From positions 1 to 64,000 of the forward strand of contig NZ_JOCF01000022.1 of the NCBI RefSeq assembly GCF_000720635.1: 64,000 nt of DNA. The letters run 5' to 3'. The stretch's first letter is position 1, and the number at the start of each line of letters is the position of its first letter. The notes beneath the pieces are model-generated. The model was given only the letters and a program-made list of their open reading frames with translations, searched no databases and was not told the origin of the DNA. The position numbers and the translations under genes are program-made. Below are positions 1 to 7,706 of the stretch, in pieces. Source of the stretch: Streptomyces sp. NRRL WC-3742 (GTDB taxonomy: Bacteria; Actinomycetota; Actinomycetes; Streptomycetales; Streptomycetaceae).

Positions 1-118
1 GCCGCCCCCTCCGCCCACACCCAATCCCCAGCGCCGCATGATACCGACCCCATCCCCCCAGCTCAGCGCCCCACACCCACCAGCGGGACGAACGGCACAC
101 CAGTGACCATCCTGCCGC

Positions 119-812
119 CGAGTAATCCCCGCGTGTGCGGGCCAAGCGGTACCGGAGCATCCGGTGGTGCGCTTCCCCGGGGCAATCCCCGCGTCTGCGG
201 GGCCGAGGACGCGGATATGGCGGCAGATGCAATCAAGGAGGAGCTATCCCCGCCTGTCCGGGGCCGACTCCACGCCGAAGGGAGCTTCTGCTTCGACCCG
301 GAGCAATCCCCTCGCGCGGGGCCGACACACTCCTCCGAGAACCTGGCGGTGTAGTCGGGGCGATCCCCGCGCGTGCGGGGTCGTCCTCTTCTGATGAGAC
401 GGCCCGTGCCCGCTCCAGGAGCCATCCCCGCGAATGCGGAGCCGATGCCCGACCTTGAATTCGGAAGGCCCGCGGCGCGGGGCAATCCCCGCGATCGCGG
501 GGCCGGCGCAGGACCGGAGATCCGGGGACACCGGGACGGGGAGCGATCCCCGCGTGTGCGGGGCCGAGCAGCCCAGCGAGCACGAGTACGCCTGGATGTC
601 GGAGCAATCCCCGCGTATGCGGGGCCGAGCAGACCACGGTGTTCGCCTCGTCCGGGCGGAGGGAGCAATCCCCGCGTATGCGGGGCCGAGCCACCGCCGC
701 GCAGCCACACCTCGATGTCGAAGGAGCAATCCCCGCGTATGCGGGGCCGAGGGGATGCGGACAGCTGCCGAGGAAGGCGAAGCGGAGCAATCCCCGCGTA
801 TGCGGGGCCGAG
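119..812 (-). CRISPR. Type I-E CRISPR array, 12 repeats, crRNA strand minus
   Basis: Twelve 29-bp repeats start at 119, 179, 240, 300, 357, 418, 479, 540, 601, 662, 723 and 784, almost always 61 bp apart, giving 32-bp spacers. On the minus strand the repeat core is CCCCGC-ATAC-GCGGGGAT, the stem expected for type I-E. The four repeats at 601-812 are identical; those at lower coordinates carry increasing substitutions, and the 300 copy has lost 2 bp. Identical repeats mark the leader-proximal end, so the leader should lie to the right and transcription run leftwards, which agrees with the repeat's own orientation. Eleven spacers differ in sequence. No cas gene is in the window, so Cas proteins must be encoded to the left or elsewhere. 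Confidence 0.95.
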
Positions 813-975
813 GCTTTCTGACCTGTGGTGACTGGCGTCATTGGGGGCTGGTTGATTCAGTTCGATTGGAGGTCGGCCCGGAGGTGGTTTGATGTGGCGG
901 GCTCATCTCTCCACGTCCTGAGTCGACTTGTGTGTGGTCTGTGCTCCGCAGCGTACTCGAGGGTCGGCGGCATCA
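813..975 (-). promoter_or_regulatory. Probable CRISPR leader
   Basis: This gene-free stretch directly follows the last identical repeat and is clearly poorer in GC than its surroundings, with runs of T and G such as TTGATTCAGTTCGATTGG. Position and composition fit an I-E leader reading into the array on the minus strand. No promoter box was defined with certainty. Confidence 0.6.
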
Positions 976-984
976 ACTGCCGGA

Positions 985-1932
985 TCACCATGCGGCGATG
1001 ACCGGTGTGCCGGGCTCGTGCTGCCGCCAGGCCGTATTGAGGCGTGCGAGGCGGGTCTTGTTGGCGATGCCGCGTAGGGCGGCGACCTTGCCGTCGGCGA
1101 GGTCGAAGGTGACTGCGCCCACGACGTGGTCGCCGACGACCGCGACCACAGCAGGGGAGCCGTTGAGCTGCACGATGTGGAGTGCGGGGGTGCCGCCGGC
1201 CTGCTTGTGCTTTGCGGGGGTGGACTTGAAGCCGGCGCGTACGTATACGGAGACCCGCTCGGGGGTCTCGTAGCGCAGGAGCCGGTGGGCCATTCCGGCG
1301 CCGTCGGAGACGGCCGTCACGTCCGAGGTGAGCATCTCCACCAGGCGGTCGGTGCGCCCCGACATCGCCGCGGTGAGGAACTCCTCGACGATCCGGCGCG
1401 CCGACGCGACGTCGACCGGTTCGCCGCCGCGGCGCTCGTCGGCGACGCGGCGGCGGGCGCGGTGGACGTGTTGCTGGCTCGCCGAGGTGCTGATGCCGAG
1501 GATCTCGGCGATCTCGGAGTGTTTGTACGCGAATGCCTCGCGCAGCACGTACGCCGCCCGCTCCACGGGCGACAGGCGCTCCATGACGGTCAGGACCGCC
1601 AGCGACACCGACTCCCGCTGTTCGAAGGTCTCGGCGGGCCCGAGCATGGGGTCGCCGTCGAGCAGCGGTTCGGGCAGCCAGTCCCCGGCCGCCCGTTCGT
1701 GTCGGGCCTGCGCCGATCGAAGCCGGTCGAGGCAGAGGTTGGTGACGACCTTCGTCAGCCATGCCTCCGGCACCTCGATCAGCGTCCGGTCCGCCGCCTG
1801 CCAGCGCAGGTAGGCGTCCTGTACGGCGTCTTCGGCGTCGGCGGCGGAGCCGAGGAGACGGTACGCCAGCGAGGCCAGCCGGTCTCGGCCGGCCTCGAAG
1901 CGGGCGATGCCTGCGCTGTCCATGGCGAGCAA
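985..1932 (-). CDS. ECF41 (SigJ-like) RNA polymerase sigma factor with SnoaL-like C-terminal domain
   Basis: A 315-residue extracytoplasmic-function sigma factor. Region 2 lies at about residues 10-80 (RLLGSAADAEDAVQDAYLRW), the linker carries WLPEPL at 85-90, and region 4 follows at about 115-165 with SEIAEILGIS. The last 140 residues form a SnoaL/NTF2-like domain, the hallmark of group ECF41, where it tunes sigma activity in place of an anti-sigma factor. The frame opens with TTG two bases after the stop of the oxidoreductase gene; an ATG three codons later is the alternative. ECF41 factors usually sit beside an oxidoreductase, carboxymuconolactone decarboxylase or epimerase, and that is the case here. 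The inducing signal is unknown. Confidence 0.92.
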   Translation of the reverse strand: MLAMDSAGIARFEAGRDRLASLAYRLLGSAADAEDAVQDAYLRWQAADRTLIEVPEAWLTKVVTNLCLDRLRSAQARHERAAGDWLPEPLLDGDPMLGPAETFEQRESVSLAVLTVMERLSPVERAAYVLREAFAYKHSEIAEILGISTSASQQHVHRARRRVADERRGGEPVDVASARRIVEEFLTAAMSGRTDRLVEMLTSDVTAVSDGAGMAHRLLRYETPERVSVYVRAGFKSTPAKHKQAGGTPALHIVQLNGSPAVVAVVGDHVVGAVTFDLADGKVAALRGIANKTRLARLNTAWRQHEPGTPVIAAW

Positions 1933-1934
1933 GT

Positions 1935-3119
1935 TTAGGCCGCGACCTTCAGGCCGCCCCGGGTGGGCGCGGTGGTGGTGAGGTGGCGCTTGCGGTGGGG
2001 GAGGCCGAAGGTGGGGTGGGCGATGCTCCAGGCGGCGCCCTTGAGGACGCCGGACTTGACGACGGCTGCGGTTCGGCCGCCCAGGTACCAGGGCTTGGCC
2101 CGGACCTCCCCGTCCACCATCTGGAAGATGGCGTCCCGCCGGCCGAGGCTGATGTGGTTGCCGAAGTACTTCAGGCCGACGGTCGGCACCTTGCTGTCCG
2201 TCAGGCGCGCGACGATCGCGGCGCTCGCCTGCATGGCGGTGTAGCCGGCGGAGGCGCAGGACATGGGCAGGGGGCGGCCGTTGTCGCCGATGGCGTGGGC
2301 GCAGTCGCCGGCGGCGTAGACCTCGGGGTGGGAGACGGACCGCATGGTGCGGTCGACGGTGATGCGGCCGGTGTCGGTGACCGCGAGCCCGCTGTGGGCC
2401 GCGATGGGGTCGACGGCGAAGCCGCCCGACCAGACGACCACGTCGGCGGGGACGACGGCGCCGGAGGCGGAGAGGGCCCGGCCGGGTTCGACGGCCGCGA
2501 TCGGAGTGTGCTCACGCAGGGTCACGCCGAGCCGGTCGAAGGCGCGGCGGAGGTGGCGGCGGGCCTTCGGGGAGAGCCAGGCGCCGAGTTCGCCGCGGGT
2601 GGCGAGGGTGACGGTGAGATCGGGGCGGGACTCGGCGAGTTCGGTGGCGGTTTCGATGCCGGTGAGGCCCTCGCCGACGACCAGGACGGTGCCGCCCGCG
2701 TCCAGGCGGGCCAGGCGCTCGCGCAGGCGCAGTGCGGAGGACAGGCCCGTGACGTCGAAGGCGTGCTCGGCGACGCCGGGTACGTCGTGGTGGGCGACGG
2801 AGCTGCCGAGGGCGTAGACGAGGGTGTCGTAGCCGAGGGCGGGAGCGTCCTCGAGGGCGACGGTCCGGCGGCCCACGTCGACGCCGGTGACGCGCGCCAG
2901 GCGCAGCTGTACGCCGGTGCCCGCGAACATGGCGGCGAGGGTGGGGAAGGTGACGTCCTGGCCGGCGGCGAGCTGGTGGAGGCGCATCCGCTCGACGAAC
3001 TCGGGTGCGGCGTTGACGAGGGTGACCTCGGTGTCGGCGGGGGAGAGTCGGCGGGCCAGGCTGCCGGCGGCGAAGGCTCCGGCGTATCCGGCGCCGAGGA
3101 CGACGATGCGGTGCTTCAT
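1935..3119 (-). CDS. FAD-dependent NAD(P)H dehydrogenase/oxidoreductase (Ndh-2-like)
   Basis: A 394-residue pyridine-nucleotide-disulfide family flavoprotein. It has an N-terminal FAD fold (VVLGAGYAG, residues 6-14), a central NAD(P)H fold (VVGEGLTGIE) and the late FAD motif AAGD. There is no redox-active Cys pair, so it belongs with type-2 NADH dehydrogenases and similar oxidoreductases rather than disulfide reductases. The ATG at 3119 follows AGGAGCACCGCC. Its stop lies 2 bp from the TTG of the sigma gene, so the two are probably translationally coupled. It is a plausible target of the neighbouring ECF41 factor. The electron acceptor cannot be told from sequence. Confidence 0.9.
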   Translation of the reverse strand: MKHRIVVLGAGYAGAFAAGSLARRLSPADTEVTLVNAAPEFVERMRLHQLAAGQDVTFPTLAAMFAGTGVQLRLARVTGVDVGRRTVALEDAPALGYDTLVYALGSSVAHHDVPGVAEHAFDVTGLSSALRLRERLARLDAGGTVLVVGEGLTGIETATELAESRPDLTVTLATRGELGAWLSPKARRHLRRAFDRLGVTLREHTPIAAVEPGRALSASGAVVPADVVVWSGGFAVDPIAAHSGLAVTDTGRITVDRTMRSVSHPEVYAAGDCAHAIGDNGRPLPMSCASAGYTAMQASAAIVARLTDSKVPTVGLKYFGNHISLGRRDAIFQMVDGEVRAKPWYLGGRTAAVVKSGVLKGAAWSIAHPTFGLPHRKRHLTTTAPTRGGLKVAA

Positions 3120-3152
3120 GGCGGTGCTCCTGTCTCGTTCGCGTGCACCTTG

Positions 3153-3179
3153 AACGGGACGGCGTCGCGATTGCTGACA
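3153..3179 (-). promoter_or_regulatory. Candidate ECF41-type promoter
   Basis: On the minus strand, TGTCAGC (3179-3173) is followed after 16 bp by CGTT (3156-3153). ECF41 promoters are described as TGTCACA with CGTC. The site lies 34 bp upstream of the oxidoreductase start, which would make the operon autoregulated. Two mismatches leave this tentative. Confidence 0.35.
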
Positions 3180-3263
3180 GGAGTGCGGTGTGAGGTGGGT
3201 CACCTGGGACGTGTCTTTGGGATCACGTCGGGGCGGTCGCACGGCGGGCCCTGGATGGTGATC

Positions 3264-3303
3264 GAAGTTAGGGTTGCCTTGCCTTTCTTTGCCTGCTAAC
3301 TTC
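3264..3303. promoter_or_regulatory. 8-bp inverted repeat with iron-box-like half, upstream of CopD gene
   Basis: GAAGTTAG (3264-3271) and CTAACTTC (3296-3303) are perfect inverted arms 24 bp apart. The left part, TTAGGGTTGCCTTGCCTTT, matches 12 of 19 positions of the DtxR/DmdR iron box. The local sequence is unusually T-rich. It lies 50-90 bp upstream of the CopD-like gene and may be its operator; the regulator is not known. Confidence 0.45.
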
Positions 3304-3352
3304 CTCGGGCCGGCACCCCCGCCCCTGACGCTCAGACAGGCAAGACAGCCCC

Positions 3353-4519
3353 ATGAACACCGCCTCCCTGGCTGCGGCCACGGCCGACTACACCGTGCCC
3401 CAGCTCTGGCGCATCCTCGCCAAGACCGGCTACTTCCTCGGTCTCAGCGGCGCCATCGGCGCCACCGTCACGTACGCGACCACCGTCCGACCCGCCCTGC
3501 GCGAGGGCGAAAGGGAGGACGGCGGCGTGCTGCGCGGACGGGTGGCGGCCTTCCTCGCCTGGTCGGGTGTGGCGCTGCTGGTCGCGGGCTACTTCCAGCT
3601 CGCCGCCCGGGTCGCCCGGGTGGGCAAGGGCATGCCGTTCGGCGACGCCCTCGCGCCGAGCGCCCTGTGGGACTTCCTGCGGGCGCCCGCCGCCAAGGGT
3701 GCCTGGATCGCGCAGGGCACGGTGTACCTCGTGCAGAACCTCGTGCTGCTCGTCACGGCGGCGACGCTGATGGCCCTGTTCGCCCCCGCGGCCCGACGGC
3801 ACCTCGACCGGATCGCGCTCACCGCGCTGCCGCTCGCCCTCGCCGTGACCTTCGTCGCCGCCGTGCCCGCCGTCAGGCCGCCGGACGTCGACACCTGGCT
3901 GAACCTGGTGCTCGACCAGGCCCACATCGTCTCCGGCACGGTCTGGCTGGGCGGCCTGGTCCTGCTGGTGGCCCTGGCCGGCACCCGGCGCCGGCTCGGG
4001 GAGGGTGCGGGGCTGCTCTGGGCCGACCTGTGGCGGCGCTTCGGGCTCGTCGCGATGGTCTGCGTCGCCGTCGTCACCGTCTCCGGGCTCTGGCTGAGCT
4101 GGCGTCACGTCGCCGCCGTCTCCCAGCTGTGGACGACCGGGTACGGCATCGCGCTGCTCGTCAAGCTCCTGCTCGTCGCCGGACTGGTCGCGGCCGGGGC
4201 CTTCAACCAGCTGTGGCTGATGCCCCGGATCGTCCGGGCCCGTAGCGCGGACGACACCGCCTCGCTGGTGCACCTGACGCTGCGCCACTTCCCGAAGGTG
4301 GTCTGGGGCGAGGTCGTCCTCGGTGTCGCGGTGCTGGCGGTCCTGCCGTTCATCGCGGGCTCCTCCCGCGCCGAGGCGGGCAGCCCGAAGGCCGTCTTCT
4401 CCGGCAGCGTCCTCGGGGCGGGCGTCGCCCTGGTCGCGGCGCTGGCGCTCTCGCTCTACGCGACGGTCAAGGCGTCCGACATCCTGGCCCGCCGCACGGT
4501 GGGCGCGCGGCCCGCCTGA
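3353..4519 (+). CDS. CopD-family integral membrane protein
   Basis: A 388-residue polytopic membrane protein with about eight or nine predicted helices and a C-terminal CopD-type domain (AGAFNQLWLMPRIV followed by a conserved HFPKVVWGEV stretch). CopD proteins are linked to copper resistance or uptake; some actinobacterial members lie in haem or iron transport loci. The start is ATG at 3353, with only a weak purine stretch (GACAGGCAAGACAG) before it. No periplasmic CopC gene adjoins it. The gene is divergent from the oxidoreductase operon, and an inverted repeat with iron-box likeness lies in its promoter region. The transported metal is undetermined. Confidence 0.75.
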   Translation: MNTASLAAATADYTVPQLWRILAKTGYFLGLSGAIGATVTYATTVRPALREGEREDGGVLRGRVAAFLAWSGVALLVAGYFQLAARVARVGKGMPFGDALAPSALWDFLRAPAAKGAWIAQGTVYLVQNLVLLVTAATLMALFAPAARRHLDRIALTALPLALAVTFVAAVPAVRPPDVDTWLNLVLDQAHIVSGTVWLGGLVLLVALAGTRRRLGEGAGLLWADLWRRFGLVAMVCVAVVTVSGLWLSWRHVAAVSQLWTTGYGIALLVKLLLVAGLVAAGAFNQLWLMPRIVRARSADDTASLVHLTLRHFPKVVWGEVVLGVAVLAVLPFIAGSSRAEAGSPKAVFSGSVLGAGVALVAALALSLYATVKASDILARRTVGARPA

Positions 4520-4548
4520 CGGCCGATGGTCCGAAGCGCCCCACAGGG

Positions 4549-4598
4549 CACTACATATGTAGTGTCACTACGCGCGTAGTGCCACTACGTGCGTAGTG
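4549..4598. repeat. Triple palindrome array, family CACTAC-N4-GTAGTG (copy 1)
   Basis: Three 16-bp units at 4549-4564, 4566-4581 and 4583-4598, each CACTAC-N4-GTAGTG with centres ATAT, GCGC and GTGC, are separated by one base, giving a 17-bp period. The array lies 29 bp after the CopD stop and overlaps the last codons of the convergent NACHT gene. Related arrays occur at 30891-30950 and 53093-53142. Confidence 0.9.
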
Positions 4599-7164
4599 AC
4601 CTCCGGCTCCGCGCCGACAGGCCCGGGTCCCGCACCAGCTCCTCGCGCACCGCCCCCGCCGACGGATGGCCGATGTGGGCCAGGAGGTGCACCGCAGCCA
4701 CGCGCTCGCCGTCGTCCAGACCGGGGTCGCGGGCGAAACGCAGCAGGTCCTCCGCCCCCCGGGGATCGTCGTGGCGCGCCGCCACGAAAGCCGCGTTGAG
4801 CCGCTTCCCGGGCGGACAGGCGCGATCGTCGGCGATGGCCCGCATCCGGGCGAGGCCGCCCGGCGGGTCGATCGCGAGCACCATCAGCGCAGCCAGGAAC
4901 CAGAGCTCCTTGCCGGTGCGGGCGTCGATCCAGCGGTCCAGGAGGCCGAGACCGCGCTCCCGGTGGAGTTCCGCGAGCTGCCACGCGATGCCGAGCCGCT
5001 CCTCGTCGCCCAGCCACGAGGTGGAGGCCAGCTCCTCGAGCAGGGCGAGGCCGCTCTCGTCCTCGGCCCGGACCAGCGCGATCGCCGCCTCCACCCGGCC
5101 CGGCACGCTGGTCAGCCTCGGCGTACGGGCGAGCGCCCCCAGGGCGGCCAGGCCCTCGGCCCGGCTCTCGGGGAAGGCGAGCAGCGCGCGGGCCGCGTCC
5201 ACCCGCGAGTCGTCCATCGCCCGTCCGACGAGGAGCTCGGCGAACGGCACGGAGTTCGGGTCCATCCGGTTCAGGGCCTCGAGGTCGATGGAAGCCCAGC
5301 GCTCGGTCCGCCGGTCGACCACGAGGTGCCGCCTGAGCTTCTCCACCGCCTGCGCCTGCACCTCGTCCGGGAGGTAGGTGCCGAGCCGCTTCAGGGCGGC
5401 GAGGAACGTGCAGCCGCTGATCCCGGCGGAGGACGGCAGCTCGCCGAGATCCGCGTCGGCGGCACCGGTGAGCCGGTCGACGAGGAAACCGAGGTAGGAC
5501 ATGTTCTCGCCGCCGAAGGCCGAGGTCGACCACATCCGCCGCCCCCAGCCGCCCCCGGGCGCGTAACCGGGAGCCGGCCGCCACGGCCAGTGCCGCTGCC
5601 GGTGCCCGCCGAGGACGCGGTGCAGCTCCGCCGCGCCGCGTTCGGGCGAGTGGCAGGCGGCGCACGCGGCCAGGAACTCCTCGTACGTGCGGTGGGCGAA
5701 CTCCAGCTCCTCGCCCCGCTGTTCGAGCACCCCGCTGCGCCGGAAGCAGGCGATCAGCTGCTCCCTCCACCAGCGCAGGGGCACTTCGCCGGGCGGCTTC
5801 GTCAGCGGCCCCTCCAGCAGGATGTCGAGGACCGGCCGGGTGCCACCGCACTCCCGCCGACGGTCCGCCACCCACGTCAGCAGCGCCCGGAGGTCCGCGG
5901 GCGCCAGCGTGGCCAGGGCGACGACCCGTTCCGCCGGCGCGGGGCCGAGCAGGGCCGCTGCCCCGGTGTCCCCGGTGCCCGCGGTGTCCTCCCGCCTGCC
6001 CGCGTGGTGCTCCGGCAGGGTGTCCGTCCGGGGAGTCGTCGCCATCAGGTGGGTGAGGAAGTCGTCGTAGACGTCCCCGCGGGTGCTGCCGAGCGGGCGG
6101 CCGGGACGGTCGCGGTACAGCCGGCAGAGAATGGCGCCGATCATGGGCAGCGTGACCAGGTCGGCGAGGCCCGCCTCCTCGATCGCGCCCATGAGGCCGT
6201 CCACCTGCTCCGGACCGAGACGCGCCGCGGCCAACTCCCGGACGTCGCCCGTGTCGAGCCGCAGGAGCTCGAAGCAGACGGGCTCCGCGCCCGGCGGAGC
6301 GTCATCCTGCAGATCCCGCTGCTCCTGGTCGGACAGGTACCGCGTGGCGACGACGAGTCGGTGGCTGCTCCGCCGCTTGCGGACCCAGTGGACGGCATCG
6401 CGCAGCACCTGGCGGCGCACCTGCGCGTCGGTGATCTCGTCGAGGCCGTCGAGGAGGACCAGCCACTGGGCGCCGGGCCTCGGCCGGGAGGCGAAGAACC
6501 GGTTCTCGAGGGGGTCTTCGGCGAGCGAGGTGGCCGCGACGCGCACCGGCAGCGCGGCGGACCGGTCCCCGGCCTCCCACCGGCGGCAGACGGCGAGCTC
6601 GTGGCGCCGCAGGAGTTCGGTCTTGCCGCCGCCGGGGTCACCGAGCAGGACCACGAGCGGCCCGGCGGCGAAGACGGCCTCGGCCGCCGTTCGGGTCGAA
6701 CGGTCGGCGGCACGTCCCCGGTGCCAGCGGACCACCGACTGCCCGACGTACGGCGCGAAGGACTCCACGCGGCGCAGGACCTCGGCGAGGTGGCCGTCCG
6801 GCTCGCCGCCGGACCGGTCGTCCGCGCCGCCCCTGGCCCCGGCGATGGCCTCCCAGCGCTCGTGCCAGGAGTCCAGCTCGGGCGCGCCGTTGGCCAGCGG
6901 TACGCCGTCCCCGTTCCAGGACAGGAGCGTACGCACGAACAGCAGCAGCTTGTCGCAGCCGGTGAACTTGCCGTGCAGCAGGGCGTGCTGGGTCGCGTTC
7001 GACAGGACCGGGCTCTCGTCCGCGAACAGTTCCTCGGCCCGGCGCTGGACCGCCGCCATGGACGGGTTCCCCAGACGCACCTTCAGCGCCGTCAACTCCC
7101 GGGCCTGCTCGCGGAGCAGTTCCTCGGCGACGCCGCTGTCGCGCGAACCCCGCAGCTGTGCCAT
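4585..7164 (-). CDS. NACHT-type STAND ATPase with C-terminal helical repeats
   Basis: An 859-residue signal-transduction ATPase. The NACHT core has Walker A GDPGGGKT (residues 175-182) and Walker B LVLLDGLDEITD (about 235-246). The first 110 residues hold no toxin or protease motif but resemble the degenerate helix-turn-helix modules that head many actinobacterial STAND proteins (NPSMAAVQRRAEE, then SNATQHALLHGKF). The C-terminal 400 residues are HEAT-like helical repeats, a likely sensor. The ATG at 7164 follows GGGGGCGC; the frame stays open another 282 bases upstream but that part is repeat-rich and non-coding in character. The final codons and the TAG fall inside a palindromic repeat. Bacterial NACHT proteins include anti-phage defence proteins; a defence role here is inference only. 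Confidence 0.88.
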   Translation of the reverse strand: MAQLRGSRDSGVAEELLREQARELTALKVRLGNPSMAAVQRRAEELFADESPVLSNATQHALLHGKFTGCDKLLLFVRTLLSWNGDGVPLANGAPELDSWHERWEAIAGARGGADDRSGGEPDGHLAEVLRRVESFAPYVGQSVVRWHRGRAADRSTRTAAEAVFAAGPLVVLLGDPGGGKTELLRRHELAVCRRWEAGDRSAALPVRVAATSLAEDPLENRFFASRPRPGAQWLVLLDGLDEITDAQVRRQVLRDAVHWVRKRRSSHRLVVATRYLSDQEQRDLQDDAPPGAEPVCFELLRLDTGDVRELAAARLGPEQVDGLMGAIEEAGLADLVTLPMIGAILCRLYRDRPGRPLGSTRGDVYDDFLTHLMATTPRTDTLPEHHAGRREDTAGTGDTGAAALLGPAPAERVVALATLAPADLRALLTWVADRRRECGGTRPVLDILLEGPLTKPPGEVPLRWWREQLIACFRRSGVLEQRGEELEFAHRTYEEFLAACAACHSPERGAAELHRVLGGHRQRHWPWRPAPGYAPGGGWGRRMWSTSAFGGENMSYLGFLVDRLTGAADADLGELPSSAGISGCTFLAALKRLGTYLPDEVQAQAVEKLRRHLVVDRRTERWASIDLEALNRMDPNSVPFAELLVGRAMDDSRVDAARALLAFPESRAEGLAALGALARTPRLTSVPGRVEAAIALVRAEDESGLALLEELASTSWLGDEERLGIAWQLAELHRERGLGLLDRWIDARTGKELWFLAALMVLAIDPPGGLARMRAIADDRACPPGKRLNAAFVAARHDDPRGAEDLLRFARDPGLDDGERVAAVHLLAHIGHPSAGAVREELVRDPGLSARSRRSLRT

Positions 7165-7283
7165 TGCGCCCCCATGACCGGTTCCGCGAGCCAGGCTAGG
7201 GCACCCCGGGCATTCGGCGCCGGACTCCGCGGAACTCCGCGGAACCCAACCGGAACCCGGCCGGAACTCCGCCGAACACTCCC

Positions 7284-7323
7284 GAACGGCGACGAACGCC
7301 GACGAACGGCGACGAACGCCGAT
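7284..7323. repeat. 4 x 10-bp tandem repeat
   Basis: Four units of GAACGNCGAC/T lie end to end, alternating G and C at the sixth base. They sit in the divergent gap between the NACHT gene and the 63-residue membrane protein gene. Confidence 0.85.
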
Positions 7324-7436
7324 GGCCCGACGCCCTGAACAGGCAAGCCGCACAAGGCCCGTGACCTGCCGTTCGGGTTCCTTCGCGTTCGTTCGGCCGA
7401 AGCGGATCGGGGCCCCGAACGGCACACAGTGGAGCC

Positions 7437-7628
7437 ATGACCACACCTCAGGAACCGCCGCCGTTCCTCTCCCTGCGCACCGCCGTCATCCTGCTCATTG
7501 CCTTCGTCATCGGCGCCGTCATGGGCACGCTCGCCCTCCTCGGCGGCATCCCCGCCGCAGGCGCGACCGCCGCCGGACTGACCGGCGCCGGCGCCGCCGT
7601 CCCCGTCCTGCACAAGCTCGTCCGTTGA
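7437..7628 (+). CDS. Small membrane protein, unknown function
   Basis: A 63-residue protein with one clear hydrophobic helix (AVILLIAFVIGAVMGTLALL) and a second, glycine/alanine-rich hydrophobic stretch (GATAAGLTGAGAAVPVL), then a short basic end. The ATG at 7437 is preceded by GGAG two bases upstream. It is divergent from the NACHT gene with 272 bp between the starts, and is followed by a strong hairpin, so it is a single-gene transcript. I recognise no family. Because it neighbours a STAND ATPase, a membrane-effector role is imaginable but unsupported. Confidence 0.6.
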   Translation: MTTPQEPPPFLSLRTAVILLIAFVIGAVMGTLALLGGIPAAGATAAGLTGAGAAVPVLHKLVR

Positions 7629-7640
7629 CCGCGTAGAGGC

Positions 7641-7692
7641 ACCCTGAGAGCCCCGGTGGCGTGCGGAACGCGCCACCGGGGCGCCTCAGGGT
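7641..7692. terminator. Bidirectional hairpin terminator
   Basis: The arms GCCCCGGTGGCG (7650-7661) and CGCCACCGGGGC (7671-7682) are perfect, and outer arms ACCCTGAG and CTCAGGGT extend the stem. It separates the small membrane protein gene from the convergent hydrolase gene. Confidence 0.8.
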
Positions 7693-7706
7693 CCAGCACA
7701 CACGAA

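Noticed and set aside
18..47. CAATCCCC at 22-29 as a thirteenth CRISPR repeat
   Set aside because: It is 101 bp from the next repeat instead of 61 and lacks the second half of the stem.
4549..4564. CACTACATATGTAGTG as a BlaI/CopY operator (TACATATGTA core) for the CopD gene
   Set aside because: It is at the 3' end of the CopD gene, and sister units in the same array lack the core, so it is better explained as a repeat element.
7165..7446. N-terminal extension of the NACHT protein to 953 residues
   Set aside because: The extra 94 codons are Arg/Ser-rich, lie on a tandem repeat and overlap the divergent promoter region; ATG 7164 has a ribosome-binding site.
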